Source of the DNA: Acidimicrobiales bacterium
Lineage (GTDB): Bacteria; Actinomycetota; Acidimicrobiia; Acidimicrobiales; SHLQ01
Direction: 5' to 3'
DNA length: 8,062 nt
Assembly (NCBI GenBank): GCA_013002375.1
Contig: JABDJW010000282.1
Span: 1 to 8,062, forward strand
Below are positions 1 to 6,209 of the stretch, in pieces. The notes beneath the pieces were generated by a model. That model saw only the letters and a program-made list of their open reading frames with translations, was not told the DNA's origin and did no database searches. Numbering within the stretch: position 1 is the first letter of the stretch; each line of letters starts with the position of its first letter. Made by a program: the position numbers and the translations under genes.

Positions 1-2634
1 GCCCTGCCCTCAGCCCACGCCCAAGCCGATTTCGTCGACGAGCCGGTGATCAGCAATATGGCGGTCACCACCTCCATGGATTGGCTGCCCGACGGACGCG
101 CACTGATCGGCAGCAAGTGGGGGAAGATCACGCTGGCCGATCCGGCCAATGGTTCGGCCTCGGACTACTTCACACTCGACGTCGACTCCGCCGGCGAGCG
201 CGGCCTGCTCGACATCCTGGTCCATCCCAACTTCAGCCAGAACAACTATTTCTATGCCTACTACTCCGCACCGAACACCACTCGACTGACGATCGAACGC
301 TTCACGTTCACCGGCAACGGCGGCGCCGATTCGGGTTCCGGCGTCGTGCTCTGGCAGAACCCCGGGCCGACGCATGCCCAATTCGGCCAATACCACATCG
401 GTGGTTCGCTCAACATCGGGCCCGACGACAAGTTCTACCTGACGGTCGGCGACGGCTACGACGGCAACAACGGCCAGGATCTCACCACCGTGTTCGGCAA
501 GGTGCTGCGCATCAACCAGAACGGTTCGGTTCCGGCCAGCAACCCGTTCCACGACGCCGGCGGCCCCAACATCGACGAGATCTGGGCCTACGGCCTCCGC
601 AACCCGTTCCGCGCCTCGTTCGACGACGTCACCGAGCGGTTCTTCATCGGCGATGTCGGCGGCAACGTCGCCAACGAAGCCTACGAAGAGGTCAACATCG
701 GCCTGGCCGGCAAGAACTACGGCTGGGCGCTGTGCCAGGGCCCACTCGGGCCGGGCAACATCGGCCCCGACTGCCCCAGCAACGTCGACATCGAACCGCC
801 GATCCACTTCTACGCCCACGATCCGGGCGGGGCCTGCTGCCAGAACGCCTCGATCACCGGCGGCGAAATCATCCGCAGCACCGCGCTGCCGAACGAGATG
901 TGGGGCGCCTACGTCTACGGCGACTACGCCCAACGAGAACTGCGCTACCTCACGTTCAACCCCGACGGCAGCGTCGCCTCCGATCAACAGCTCATCGACC
1001 TCGACCCCCAACAACCGGTCTGGATCGATGTCGGCCCCGACGGCCACATCTACTACCTCGACTTCGTCTACGGCGGGAACAACAGTGAGCTGCGGCGAGT
1101 GCGCTACACCGGTACACCGAACCAACCGCCCACCATCGGCACCGCGAGCGCAAGCCCGACCTCGGGCGGTGCGCCCCTGACCGTGACCTTCAGCGGAGCG
1201 GCCGCCGACCCCGACGACGATCCCATCACCTACTCCTGGGATTTCGGCGACGGCAGTTCGAGTGCCAATCCCAACGCGACCCACACCTACGCTGCGGCCG
1301 GCACCTACACGGCTCGCCTGACCGCAACCGCCAACGGCGATTCGGTGTTCTCGGACCCGATCACCATTCAGGCCGGTAGTGCACCGGTGGTCACGATCAC
1401 GTCGCCGCTGCCGACCGACATCTTCGACGCCGGCGACACCCTCGACCTCAGCGCCACCGCGACCGACGATGGGCCTCAGAACGAGCTGACTTACCGGTGG
1501 GACGTCCTCCAGGTCCACGACGATCACACCCATCCGCGCACCGGCAACAACGGGCTCAGCGGCGCGTCCACGACGTACGCCATCGCGACCGACGGCCACG
1601 ACTACACCGGCGACACCAGCATCCTGGCCATCGTCACCGTGACCGACGGCGACGGCCTCTCGACGGTGGCCGAGGTCGAGATCGAACCCAACCGCCGGGC
1701 CATTGGTGTCGAGAGCTCCGATCCTGCGGTCTCGACCGTTCGGGTGGACGGCATCAATCAGAGCCTTCCCTTCACCATCGATACCGTCACCGGATTCGAA
1801 CATGAGATCGAAGCGCTCGATCAGCCGTGCGGCGCCCCCAACCCGCGCCAGTGGGCCGGCTGGAGCACGGGCGCCGCGCAGGTGTTCGACTACACCGTGC
1901 CGGCATCCGACGAGACGCTCACCGCCGACTACTCGACGCCACCTTGTTCGGTGAAGATCGTGCCCGGATTCGTCGTGGTAACCGAGGGCGACTCGGGCAC
2001 GCAACCCGGTCTCGTGCCGGTCACCCTGTCGGAGCCGTCGAATCAGGTGGTCACTGTTCAGTGGACCACGGTCGGCCTGTATGCCGAAGCGGGTGCCGAC
2101 TTCCTCAATGCATCCGGCACGGTGAACTTCCAGCCCGGGCAGACCAGCAAGTTGGTGAACATCCCGATCGTCGGCGACACCGAGACCGAGACCACCGAGT
2201 ATGTCGTCGCCTGGTTCCACAGCCCCACCAATGCGCAAATGGGCGGCTTCTGGGGGCTCGGATTCGTGGTGATCGAAGACGACGACCAAGCGACCGGGCC
2301 CGTGCTGTCGGTCGCCGACGGGTCGCGGGCCGAAGGTGATTCCGGCTACGGCCACGTCGGCCTGACCGTGACGCTCAGCGAGCCGAGCACCGAACCGGTG
2401 AGCTTCGATTGGTCGACATTCGACGTCACTGCCAATTCGGGCAGCGACTACGACGCCCGCTCGGGTACCTACACGTTCGCCCCCGGCCAGACCGCCAAGA
2501 CCCTGTGGTTCCGGGTCTACGGCGACAACGCTGACGAGGGGAACGAGACGTTCCGCCTGGTGATCGGCGACACCACCGGCGCCACGGTCGCCGCTCCCGG
2601 CTACGGCACGGCCACGATCCTCAACGACGACTGA
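1..2634 (+). CDS. Secreted PQQ-dependent sugar-dehydrogenase-like protein with PKD and Calx-beta domains (5' partial)
   Basis: The reading frame is open from base 1, so the start lies upstream; the GTG at 46 is internal. The first visible residues, ALPSAHAQA then DF, look like the end of a signal peptide cut after AQA, so the protein is probably exported. Numbering from the first visible residue, about 15-375 form a glucose/sorbosone dehydrogenase beta-propeller. YHIGGSLNIGPDDKFYLTVGDG-like sequence carries His132, matching the catalytic His region of soluble glucose dehydrogenase (DHQSGRLVIGPD). GLRNPF (Arg200-Asn201) and GKNYGW match further PQQ-pocket motifs. A PKD domain (about 378-458, WDFGDG) follows, then an Ig-like domain with an HDDHTHP cluster (460-560), an InlB-B-repeat-like segment (about 563-648) and two Calx-beta domains (about 650-762 and 768-877). 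There is no C-terminal anchor. PQQ use and substrate are inferred from family; many relatives are uncharacterised. Confidence 0.9.
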   Translation, partial: ALPSAHAQADFVDEPVISNMAVTTSMDWLPDGRALIGSKWGKITLADPANGSASDYFTLDVDSAGERGLLDILVHPNFSQNNYFYAYYSAPNTTRLTIERFTFTGNGGADSGSGVVLWQNPGPTHAQFGQYHIGGSLNIGPDDKFYLTVGDGYDGNNGQDLTTVFGKVLRINQNGSVPASNPFHDAGGPNIDEIWAYGLRNPFRASFDDVTERFFIGDVGGNVANEAYEEVNIGLAGKNYGWALCQGPLGPGNIGPDCPSNVDIEPPIHFYAHDPGGACCQNASITGGEIIRSTALPNEMWGAYVYGDYAQRELRYLTFNPDGSVASDQQLIDLDPQQPVWIDVGPDGHIYYLDFVYGGNNSELRRVRYTGTPNQPPTIGTASASPTSGGAPLTVTFSGAAADPDDDPITYSWDFGDGSSSANPNATHTYAAAGTYTARLTATANGDSVFSDPITIQAGSAPVVTITSPLPTDIFDAGDTLDLSATATDDGPQNELTYRWDVLQVHDDHTHPRTGNNGLSGASTTYAIATDGHDYTGDTSILAIVTVTDGDGLSTVAEVEIEPNRRAIGVESSDPAVSTVRVDGINQSLPFTIDTVTGFEHEIEALDQPCGAPNPRQWAGWSTGAAQVFDYTVPASDETLTADYSTPPCSVKIVPGFVVVTEGDSGTQPGLVPVTLSEPSNQVVTVQWTTVGLYAEAGADFLNASGTVNFQPGQTSKLVNIPIVGDTETETTEYVVAWFHSPTNAQMGGFWGLGFVVIEDDDQATGPVLSVADGSRAEGDSGYGHVGLTVTLSEPSTEPVSFDWSTFDVTANSGSDYDARSGTYTFAPGQTAKTLWFRVYGDNADEGNETFRLVIGDTTGATVAAPGYGTATILNDD

Positions 2635-2650
2635 GCCACGCCGCAAGCAA

Positions 2651-2665
2651 GCCCGAACTGGTTGG
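2651..2665 (+). repeat. 15-mer GCCCGAACTGGTTGG, copy 1
   Basis: This is the first of three exact copies of the 15-mer in the window (others at 2678-2692 and 4108-4122). It starts 17 nt after the stop codon of the secreted dehydrogenase gene and lies 27 bp, start to start, before copy 2. Its GAACTGGTTGG part could pair with the inverted arm at 2720-2730 as an alternative to copy 2. The function is unknown. Confidence 0.85.
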
Positions 2666-2677
2666 ACTGGCCGCGCG

Positions 2678-2730
2678 GCCCGAACTGGTTGGAAAAACCG
2701 ACACCAACGCGTCGAATCTCCAACCAGTTC
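2678..2730 (+). repeat. Hairpin element A: 15-mer copy 2 plus inverted arm, 27-nt loop
   Basis: GAACTGGTTGG (2682-2692) is a perfect 11-bp inverted match to CCAACCAGTTC (2720-2730), leaving a 27-nt loop (2693-2719). Element B (4108-4161) has the same arm sequence and the same loop length. Element A lies 3' of the dehydrogenase gene, so it could be a transcript-end or terminator-like structure, but it has no following T run. A dispersed intergenic repeat or a protein-binding site are alternatives. Confidence 0.75.
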
Positions 2731-2769
2731 AGCAAGAAAGGCCAGGATGTGCCGAATGCCACTCCGGAA

Positions 2770-2803
2770 GTGCTTGCTATAGTTAGCACTCGCTAGTTAG
2801 AGT
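2770..2803 (+). promoter_or_regulatory. Extended -10 promoter with overlapping palindrome for the HBHA-like gene
   Basis: TGCTATAGT (2775-2783) fits an extended -10 (TGN followed by TATAGT), placing transcription start near 2790 and giving a leader of about 75 nt. There is no convincing -35. The hexamer sits inside the palindrome TGCTA-TAGT-TAGCA (2775-2788), and TAGTTAG recurs 14 bp later (2780-2786, 2794-2800). TTAGCACTC (2783-2791) equals the left half of the HrcA-bound CIRCE element, but the right side only matches GAGT after 8 nt, so a full CIRCE is not present. The promoter is an inference from motif and position. Confidence 0.5.
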
Positions 2804-2850
2804 AAGCGTCGTACCCGAAAGTTCGATGAGGGCTCCCCCCCGCCCCAGTG

Positions 2851-2858
2851 AAAGAGAG
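2851..2858 (+). promoter_or_regulatory. Ribosome binding site selecting ATG 2866
   Basis: The purine run AAAGAGAG ends 7 nt before the ATG at 2866. The in-frame GTG at 2848 is preceded by a C-rich tract without any Shine-Dalgarno-like sequence, so the ATG is the better start. Confidence 0.6.
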
Positions 2859-2865
2859 CAAGCAC

Positions 2866-3345
2866 ATGCCAGAAGCAACCCTGCAAGAAAACATCCAGGA
2901 CACGATCAAGGAAGCCGCCTACACCTCCATCGGTGTGAGCGCCATCGCCTTCGAGAAGATCAACGCGGCCAACGCCGACCTGCTGGAGCAGATCAACAAG
3001 CGGTTCGACGAGGCCCGCAAGGACGTCGAAGCCCAGGTCAAGCAGAGCCGCAAGAGCTTCGACAAGGAGATCAAGGTCGCCAAGAAGACCGCGGCGAGCA
3101 CCACCAAGGACCTGCGGGCCCGGTTCGACCCCGTCGCCGAAGAGTTCGAAGCCCGGCTGCCCATCCCGGTCGCCCGCTTCGCCGAGAACCGCCGCAAGCA
3201 GGCGTGGGAGTTCATCGGTGCCGCCGCTCCGGCCCCGGTCGCTGAGAAGGCCCCCGCCAAGAAGGCTCCGGCCAAGAAGGCCACCAAGGCCTCGGCCAAG
3301 AAGACTTCGGCCAAGAAGACGGCCAGCAAGACCACCAAGAAGTAA
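2866..3345 (+). CDS. HBHA-like protein with coiled-coil body and lysine-rich tail
   Basis: The product is 159 aa from ATG 2866, chosen for its ribosome binding site over GTG 2848. Residues about 8-110 are charged and mostly helical, with heptad-like stretches such as FEKINAANADLLEQINKRF, and no signal peptide or membrane segment. Residues 126-159 form a low-complexity tail with 13 Lys in 34 positions, built on AKK repeats (APAKKAPAKK). This layout is that of mycobacterial heparin-binding haemagglutinin (HBHA, Rv0475), whose Lys/Ala/Pro tail binds heparan sulfate; the mycobacterial protein is about 40 aa longer. The neighbouring XRE gene is also of the type found next to hbhA (Rv0474), which supports the assignment. 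Heparin binding is not implied in a free-living organism. A histone-like DNA-binding role for the tail is the main alternative. Confidence 0.75.
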   Translation: MPEATLQENIQDTIKEAAYTSIGVSAIAFEKINAANADLLEQINKRFDEARKDVEAQVKQSRKSFDKEIKVAKKTAASTTKDLRARFDPVAEEFEARLPIPVARFAENRRKQAWEFIGAAAPAPVAEKAPAKKAPAKKATKASAKKTSAKKTASKTTKK

Positions 3346-3380
3346 CCGGTCGCCTCGCGTGCGAGGTACACCACGCAGGT

Positions 3381-3499
3381 CGGGCCAGATCTCGCCTTGC
3401 GCTTTGCCGCCCGAATCCCCCATCGGGTCCCGATAGTTCGGGAAGCGAACCCCCCACGCTGAGCAAAGCGCAAAGCCGGATCTGGCCCGCTGCGTTTTT
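3381..3499 (+). terminator. Long imperfect inverted repeat followed by T5; terminator or mini-element
   Basis: Bases 3381-3407 pair with 3463-3489: 27 positions with two mismatches and one G-U pair, including GGGCCAGATC/GATCTGGCCC and TTGCGCTTTGC/GCAAAGCGCAA. The 55-nt interior holds two nested hairpins, CCCGAA/TTCGGG (3410-3415, 3437-3442) and ATCGG/CCGAT (3422-3426, 3430-3434). A run of five T (3495-3499) follows six bases after the stem. It sits between the HBHA-like gene and the XRE gene. A terminator or attenuator is plausible, but the stem is far longer than usual, so a palindromic mini-element is an alternative. Confidence 0.6.
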
Positions 3500-3532
3500 C
3501 GAAGAACCAGCCTCGAGCAACGGACAAGGATT

Positions 3533-3880
3533 ATGGAACAGAAGTGGGAGCAGCTCGGCGAGTTCATCCGCGACCGTCGCAAGGACGCCGAACTGTCGCT
3601 GCGCAAGATGGCGGACCTGACCGGGGTCTCGAATCCCTACCTGAGCCAGATCGAGCGCGGCCTGCGCCGGCCGTCGGCCGACATCCTGCAACAGATAGCG
3701 AAGGCCCTCGAGGTCTCGGCCGAAACGCTCTACGTCCAGGCCGGCTGGCTCGACGAGGACGTCGAGCGACCGACCCGACCCGACGTGCTGAGCGCAATCG
3801 ACGCCGATCCCGACCTCAGCGCCGAGCAACGCCGCACCCTCACCCACATGTACGAGTCGTTCACCGGCGGCACCGAATAG
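3533..3880 (+). CDS. XRE-family helix-turn-helix regulator, Rv0474-like
   Basis: The 115-aa protein carries an HTH_XRE domain at about residues 8-62. The segment around 21-47 (LSLRKMADLTGVSNPYLSQI then ERGLRRPS) contains the helix-turn-helix, with the recognition helix near 33-41 (SNPYLSQIE). LQQIAKALEVSAETLYVQAG then closes the fold. The C-terminal 44 residues are acidic and contain no recognised domain. The domain sequence strongly recalls M. tuberculosis Rv0474, the regulator next to hbhA, which has been reported to be copper-responsive; no metal-binding cluster is obvious here. AAGGA (3526-3530) is only 2 nt from the ATG, an unusually tight spacing, so translation initiation may be weak or the start differently placed. 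It probably acts as a dimeric repressor; target genes cannot be read from the sequence. Confidence 0.92.
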   Translation: MEQKWEQLGEFIRDRRKDAELSLRKMADLTGVSNPYLSQIERGLRRPSADILQQIAKALEVSAETLYVQAGWLDEDVERPTRPDVLSAIDADPDLSAEQRRTLTHMYESFTGGTE

Positions 3881-3893
3881 CCTTGAAGCTCGC

Positions 3894-3965
3894 GCCCCCG
3901 TAGCTCAGGGGATAGAGCATCGGTTTCCTAAACCGTGTGCGCAGGTTCGAATCCTGCCGGGGGCA
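3894..3965 (+). tRNA. tRNA-Arg(CCT)
   Basis: A complete cloverleaf is visible. The acceptor stem is GCCCCCG (3894-3900) with CGGGGGC (3958-3964), with discriminator A3965. The D stem is GCTC/GAGC (3903-3906, 3915-3918). The anticodon loop is TTCCTAA (3925-3931) with anticodon CCT, reading AGG. The T arm is GCAGG-TTCGAAT-CCTGC (3941-3957). Base pair 27-43 is a T-T mismatch. CCA is not encoded, because ACG follows the acceptor stem. It begins 13 bp after the XRE gene stop. Confidence 0.96.
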
Positions 3966-3972
3966 CGTCGGT

Positions 3973-3993
3973 TTGGGTCGCTGGGCGACCCAA
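3973..3993 (+). terminator. Strong hairpin just after tRNA-Arg
   Basis: TTGGGTCGC (3973-3981) and GCGACCCAA (3985-3993) form a perfect 9-bp stem around a 3-nt loop, starting 8 nt after the tRNA. No T run follows; such T-less hairpins are common as terminators or 3' processing boundaries in high-GC actinobacteria. The role is inferred from position. Confidence 0.6.
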
Positions 3994-4001
3994 GCCCTTG
4001 G

Positions 4002-4092
4002 GCAGTTGTTCGCCTGGCGGCTCACAACTGCGTGCCCCTCGACTCGCGGCAGCCTGGCGGCTCGCAACTGCATATTCGTCAACGCGAGGGGC
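4002..4092. repeat. Non-coding region with 20-bp near-identical direct repeats and nested hairpins
   Basis: GCCTGGCGGCTCACAACTGC (4012-4031) recurs at 4052-4071 with one change (19 of 20 identical), 40 bp apart. GCAGTTGT (4002-4009) pairs with ACAACTGC (4024-4031) across a 14-nt loop, and most of it can also pair with the second copy (4065-4071). GCCCCTCG (4034-4041) is inverted at 4085-4092, enclosing the second copy. No convincing gene lies here. It may be a duplicated 3' structure or a repeat remnant. Confidence 0.6.
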
Positions 4093-4107
4093 TCAGCACT
4101 CCCCACT

Positions 4108-4161
4108 GCCCGAACTGGTTGGCTCTCCGTGGTTCTGGGACACTCCGCGCCGACCAGTTCG
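4108..4161 (-). repeat. Hairpin element B: 15-mer copy 3 plus inverted arm, 27-nt loop
   Basis: GCCCGAACTGGTTGG (4108-4122) is the third exact copy. CGAACTGGTTGG (4111-4122) pairs with CCGACCAGTTCG (4150-4161) over 12 positions with one T-G wobble, leaving a 27-nt loop (4123-4149), the same length as in element A although the loop sequence differs. It lies 14 nt beyond the stop codon of the minus-strand acyl-CoA synthetase gene, so it would form the 3' end of that transcript. Confidence 0.75.
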
Positions 4162-4174
4162 CTGCGGCGGACGA

Positions 4175-5719
4175 TCAGTCCGGGGCGTCGAGGTACTCCT
4201 GGCGCAGCGGCTTCTTGTAGAGCTTGCCGGTCGGGAGACGGGGTAGCTCGGGCCGGAAATCGATCACCCGGGGCACCTTGTAGTGGGCGATCTCGTCGCG
4301 GGCGAAGTTCCGCAACTCCTCGGCGAGTTCGTCGGACGGCTCGATGCCGGCCTCGGGTTGCACCACCGCATGCACGTACTCCCCCATCTCCGGATCGGGC
4401 AGACCGAACACTGCGACGTCGGCGACCTTGGGATGGAGGGCGAAGCAGGCCTCGATCTCCTGCGGATAGATATTGACCCCGCCGCTGATGATCATGAACG
4501 CCGAGCGATCAGTGAGGTACAGGTACCCGTCCTCGTCCAGGTACCCGATGTCGCCCAGCTTCGACCAATTCTCGTGCTCGGGATGACGGGACTCGGCGGT
4601 CTTGTCGGGGTCGCCGTGATATTCGAACCCCGCCGTCTCCTGTTCGAAGTAGATCAACCCGGCTTGGCCGGGCGGCAGCTCGTTGCCCAGCTCGTCGCAG
4701 ATGTGGGGCACGCCCATCACCGCCTTGCCCACCGAGCCTTTGTGCTCGAGCCATTCCTCGCTGGTGATGAAGCACAGCCCGTTGCCCTCGGTGCCGGCGT
4801 AGTACTCGTTGATGACCGGGCCCCACCACTCGATCATCTGTTCCTTGACCGGCACCGGGCACGGCGCCGCGGCATGCACCGCCATCTTCAGCGAGGACAG
4901 ATCGTGCTTCGTGCGCACCTCTTCGGGCAGCTTCAGCATCCGGACGAACATGGTGGGCACCACCTGGGTGGCGGTGATCGCGTAGCGCTCGATGTACTCG
5001 AGGGACGCCGCGGCGTCGAAGCGCTCCATGACGACGATCGTGCCGCCGAGCTCGTGCAGCCCTGCGCCCCATTGCAGGGGGGCCGAGTGGTAGAGCGGCG
5101 CGGGAGACAGGTACATGGAGTGCTCGTCCATCCCGAGCAGAAATCGCTCGAGCGAGGCGATGCCCGTGCGGGTTTCATCGGCGATCCCCTGGCCGGTCAG
5201 CGGCCGGCGAATGCCCTTGGGTTGGCCGGTCGTACCCGACGAGTACAGCATCACGTCGCCGGCTGGTTCATCATCCAGCTTCTGGGCCGGCATCGCCGCC
5301 ACCGCGTCCTCATAGGAGTCGTAGCCCTCGATCGTGCCGTCCATCATCAGCCGGTGCGGGCAGCCCGGAATCAGCTCGAGCATGGCGGCCGCGGTATCGG
5401 CCTTGGCCTGGGTCGTGACGAGCACGGTCGAGTTGCTGTCGTTCACCAGGTAGGCGGCTTCCTCGGGCGACAGGTACCGGTTGATCGCAGTCAGATACAG
5501 CCCCGATCGCAGCGCGGCCCAGTACACCTCGAAATAGCGCGGGTGATTCTCGGCCAGGATGGCGATGTGATCGCCGGCCCGCAGGCCTTGGGCGTGCAGC
5601 CACTGGGCGAGCCGGTTCGAGTTGTCGTCGAGTTCGCGGTAGGTGGTTGTCGCGCCCGTCGCGGCCATGATGATGGCCGGCTTGTCAGGCGTGAGGGCCG
5701 CGTGATGTCCCGGGTACAT
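4175..5719 (-). CDS. FadD-like acyl-CoA synthetase (AMP-binding enzyme)
   Basis: The 514-aa enzyme is of full family length and activates a carboxylic acid with ATP to an acyl-adenylate, then to its CoA thioester. Visible motifs are the phosphate-binding loop YSSGTTGQPKG (159-169), YYAGTEGNG (306-314), LGDIGYLDEDGY (388-399) with adenosine-contacting Asp390 in the GD pair, TDR (403-405), the hinge-region SGGVNIYPQEIE (412-423) and PTGKLYKK (496-503) with the catalytic Lys499. No signal peptide or membrane segment is seen, so it should be cytosolic. The start ATG is supported by AGGAGAG ending 9 nt upstream, in the 21-bp gap after the coiled-coil gene stop, which implies co-transcription. The substrate cannot be read from sequence; a fatty, aromatic or steroid-derived acid is possible given the oxidoreductase in the same operon. 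Confidence 0.95.
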   Translation of the reverse strand: MYPGHHAALTPDKPAIIMAATGATTTYRELDDNSNRLAQWLHAQGLRAGDHIAILAENHPRYFEVYWAALRSGLYLTAINRYLSPEEAAYLVNDSNSTVLVTTQAKADTAAAMLELIPGCPHRLMMDGTIEGYDSYEDAVAAMPAQKLDDEPAGDVMLYSSGTTGQPKGIRRPLTGQGIADETRTGIASLERFLLGMDEHSMYLSPAPLYHSAPLQWGAGLHELGGTIVVMERFDAAASLEYIERYAITATQVVPTMFVRMLKLPEEVRTKHDLSSLKMAVHAAAPCPVPVKEQMIEWWGPVINEYYAGTEGNGLCFITSEEWLEHKGSVGKAVMGVPHICDELGNELPPGQAGLIYFEQETAGFEYHGDPDKTAESRHPEHENWSKLGDIGYLDEDGYLYLTDRSAFMIISGGVNIYPQEIEACFALHPKVADVAVFGLPDPEMGEYVHAVVQPEAGIEPSDELAEELRNFARDEIAHYKVPRVIDFRPELPRLPTGKLYKKPLRQEYLDAPD

Positions 5720-5740
5720 GTCGAGTGACTCTCCTGCTGG

Positions 5741-6124
5741 TCAGCCGTTGTCGTTGCGCTGCATGCCTTCGAGCAGCTTGCGGAACGGCGCCTGCAACGT
5801 GGCGATCTGTTCGGTCGCCTGGGCCAGCCGCTCGACGCCGGCCTCGACCCGGTCCAGGTCCTCCAGCATCTGTTCGAGTTGTTCGCGTTGGGCGCTGAGC
5901 GTCTTCTGGATCTCGGCGATCTGCGCCTCGGGCGGCCCGAAAGCATCAGCCAGGTCGATCAAAGCCTGCAGCTGCTCGCCGGGCAGGACGAGACGCGAGA
6001 CCCCCTCCACCAGCGCCTTTCGTTGCGCGGGCGGCAGCGTGGCCTTGGTGATCAACTCCTGCACCTTGGCCGACGTTTCGCGCGCTGAGCGCAGCATGTC
6101 GAGCGGATCGAGGGGGTTCGGCAT
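5741..6124 (-). CDS. Small coiled-coil protein of unknown function
   Basis: The 127-aa product is not a family I recognise. It is soluble, with no signal peptide, membrane segment or cysteine. Residues about 15-60 look helical and amphipathic (AKVQELITKATLPPAQRKAL), and about 66-112 carry Leu/Ile at heptad spacing typical of a coiled coil (IAEIQKTL then QREQLEQMLEDLDRVEAGV). It ends in a short polar tail, QRNDNG. It sits 85 bp after the LLM oxidoreductase gene and 21 bp before the acyl-CoA synthetase gene, on the same strand, so it probably belongs to their operon. Size, helicity and lipid-type context recall phasins or small scaffold proteins, but no diagnostic motif supports this. The ATG at 6124 has no clear ribosome binding site, and the bases directly upstream offer no in-frame alternative. 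Confidence 0.75.
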   Translation of the reverse strand: MPNPLDPLDMLRSARETSAKVQELITKATLPPAQRKALVEGVSRLVLPGEQLQALIDLADAFGPPEAQIAEIQKTLSAQREQLEQMLEDLDRVEAGVERLAQATEQIATLQAPFRKLLEGMQRNDNG

Positions 6125-6209
6125 GGCACCAGTGTGGTCACTGCGACCCGGAACCGTCGAACCCAGATTGCGATGGGGCTGCCTGCTCCTGGTCGAGCGG
6201 TCGGGCCGG

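Noticed and set aside
46..48. GTG as the start codon of the dehydrogenase gene
   Set aside because: The frame is open to base 1 and the upstream codons encode a plausible signal-peptide end, so the gene begins outside the window.
10..2646. Long open frame on the minus strand (about 878 codons) opposite the secreted dehydrogenase
   Set aside because: It mirrors the real gene through GC-rich third positions. Its translation is low-complexity Val/Gly/Arg/Asp with no domain motif, whereas the plus frame has clear enzyme motifs.
2783..2808. A complete CIRCE element
   Set aside because: Only the left half is exact; the right half reads GAGTAAGCG instead of GAGTGCTAA and the spacer is 8 instead of 9 nt.
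2797..3847. Overlapping minus-strand frames opposite the HBHA-like and XRE genes
   Set aside because: The leucine/glycine-rich repeats are the reverse reading of the lysine-rich tail codons, and the rest opposes the clear HTH domain.
3946..3965. Phage or island attachment site at the tRNA-Arg 3' end
   Set aside because: No second copy of the tRNA 3' end, integrase gene or change in gene style is visible in the window.
4012..4071. CRISPR-like spacing of two 20-bp repeats
   Set aside because: There are only two imperfect copies, no third unit, and no cas gene nearby.
4283..5728. 481-codon plus-strand frame opposite the acyl-CoA synthetase
   Set aside because: It is a shadow of the minus-strand gene, which carries all the adenylate-forming motifs; the plus frame shows His/Arg/Gly-rich sequence without a recognisable fold.
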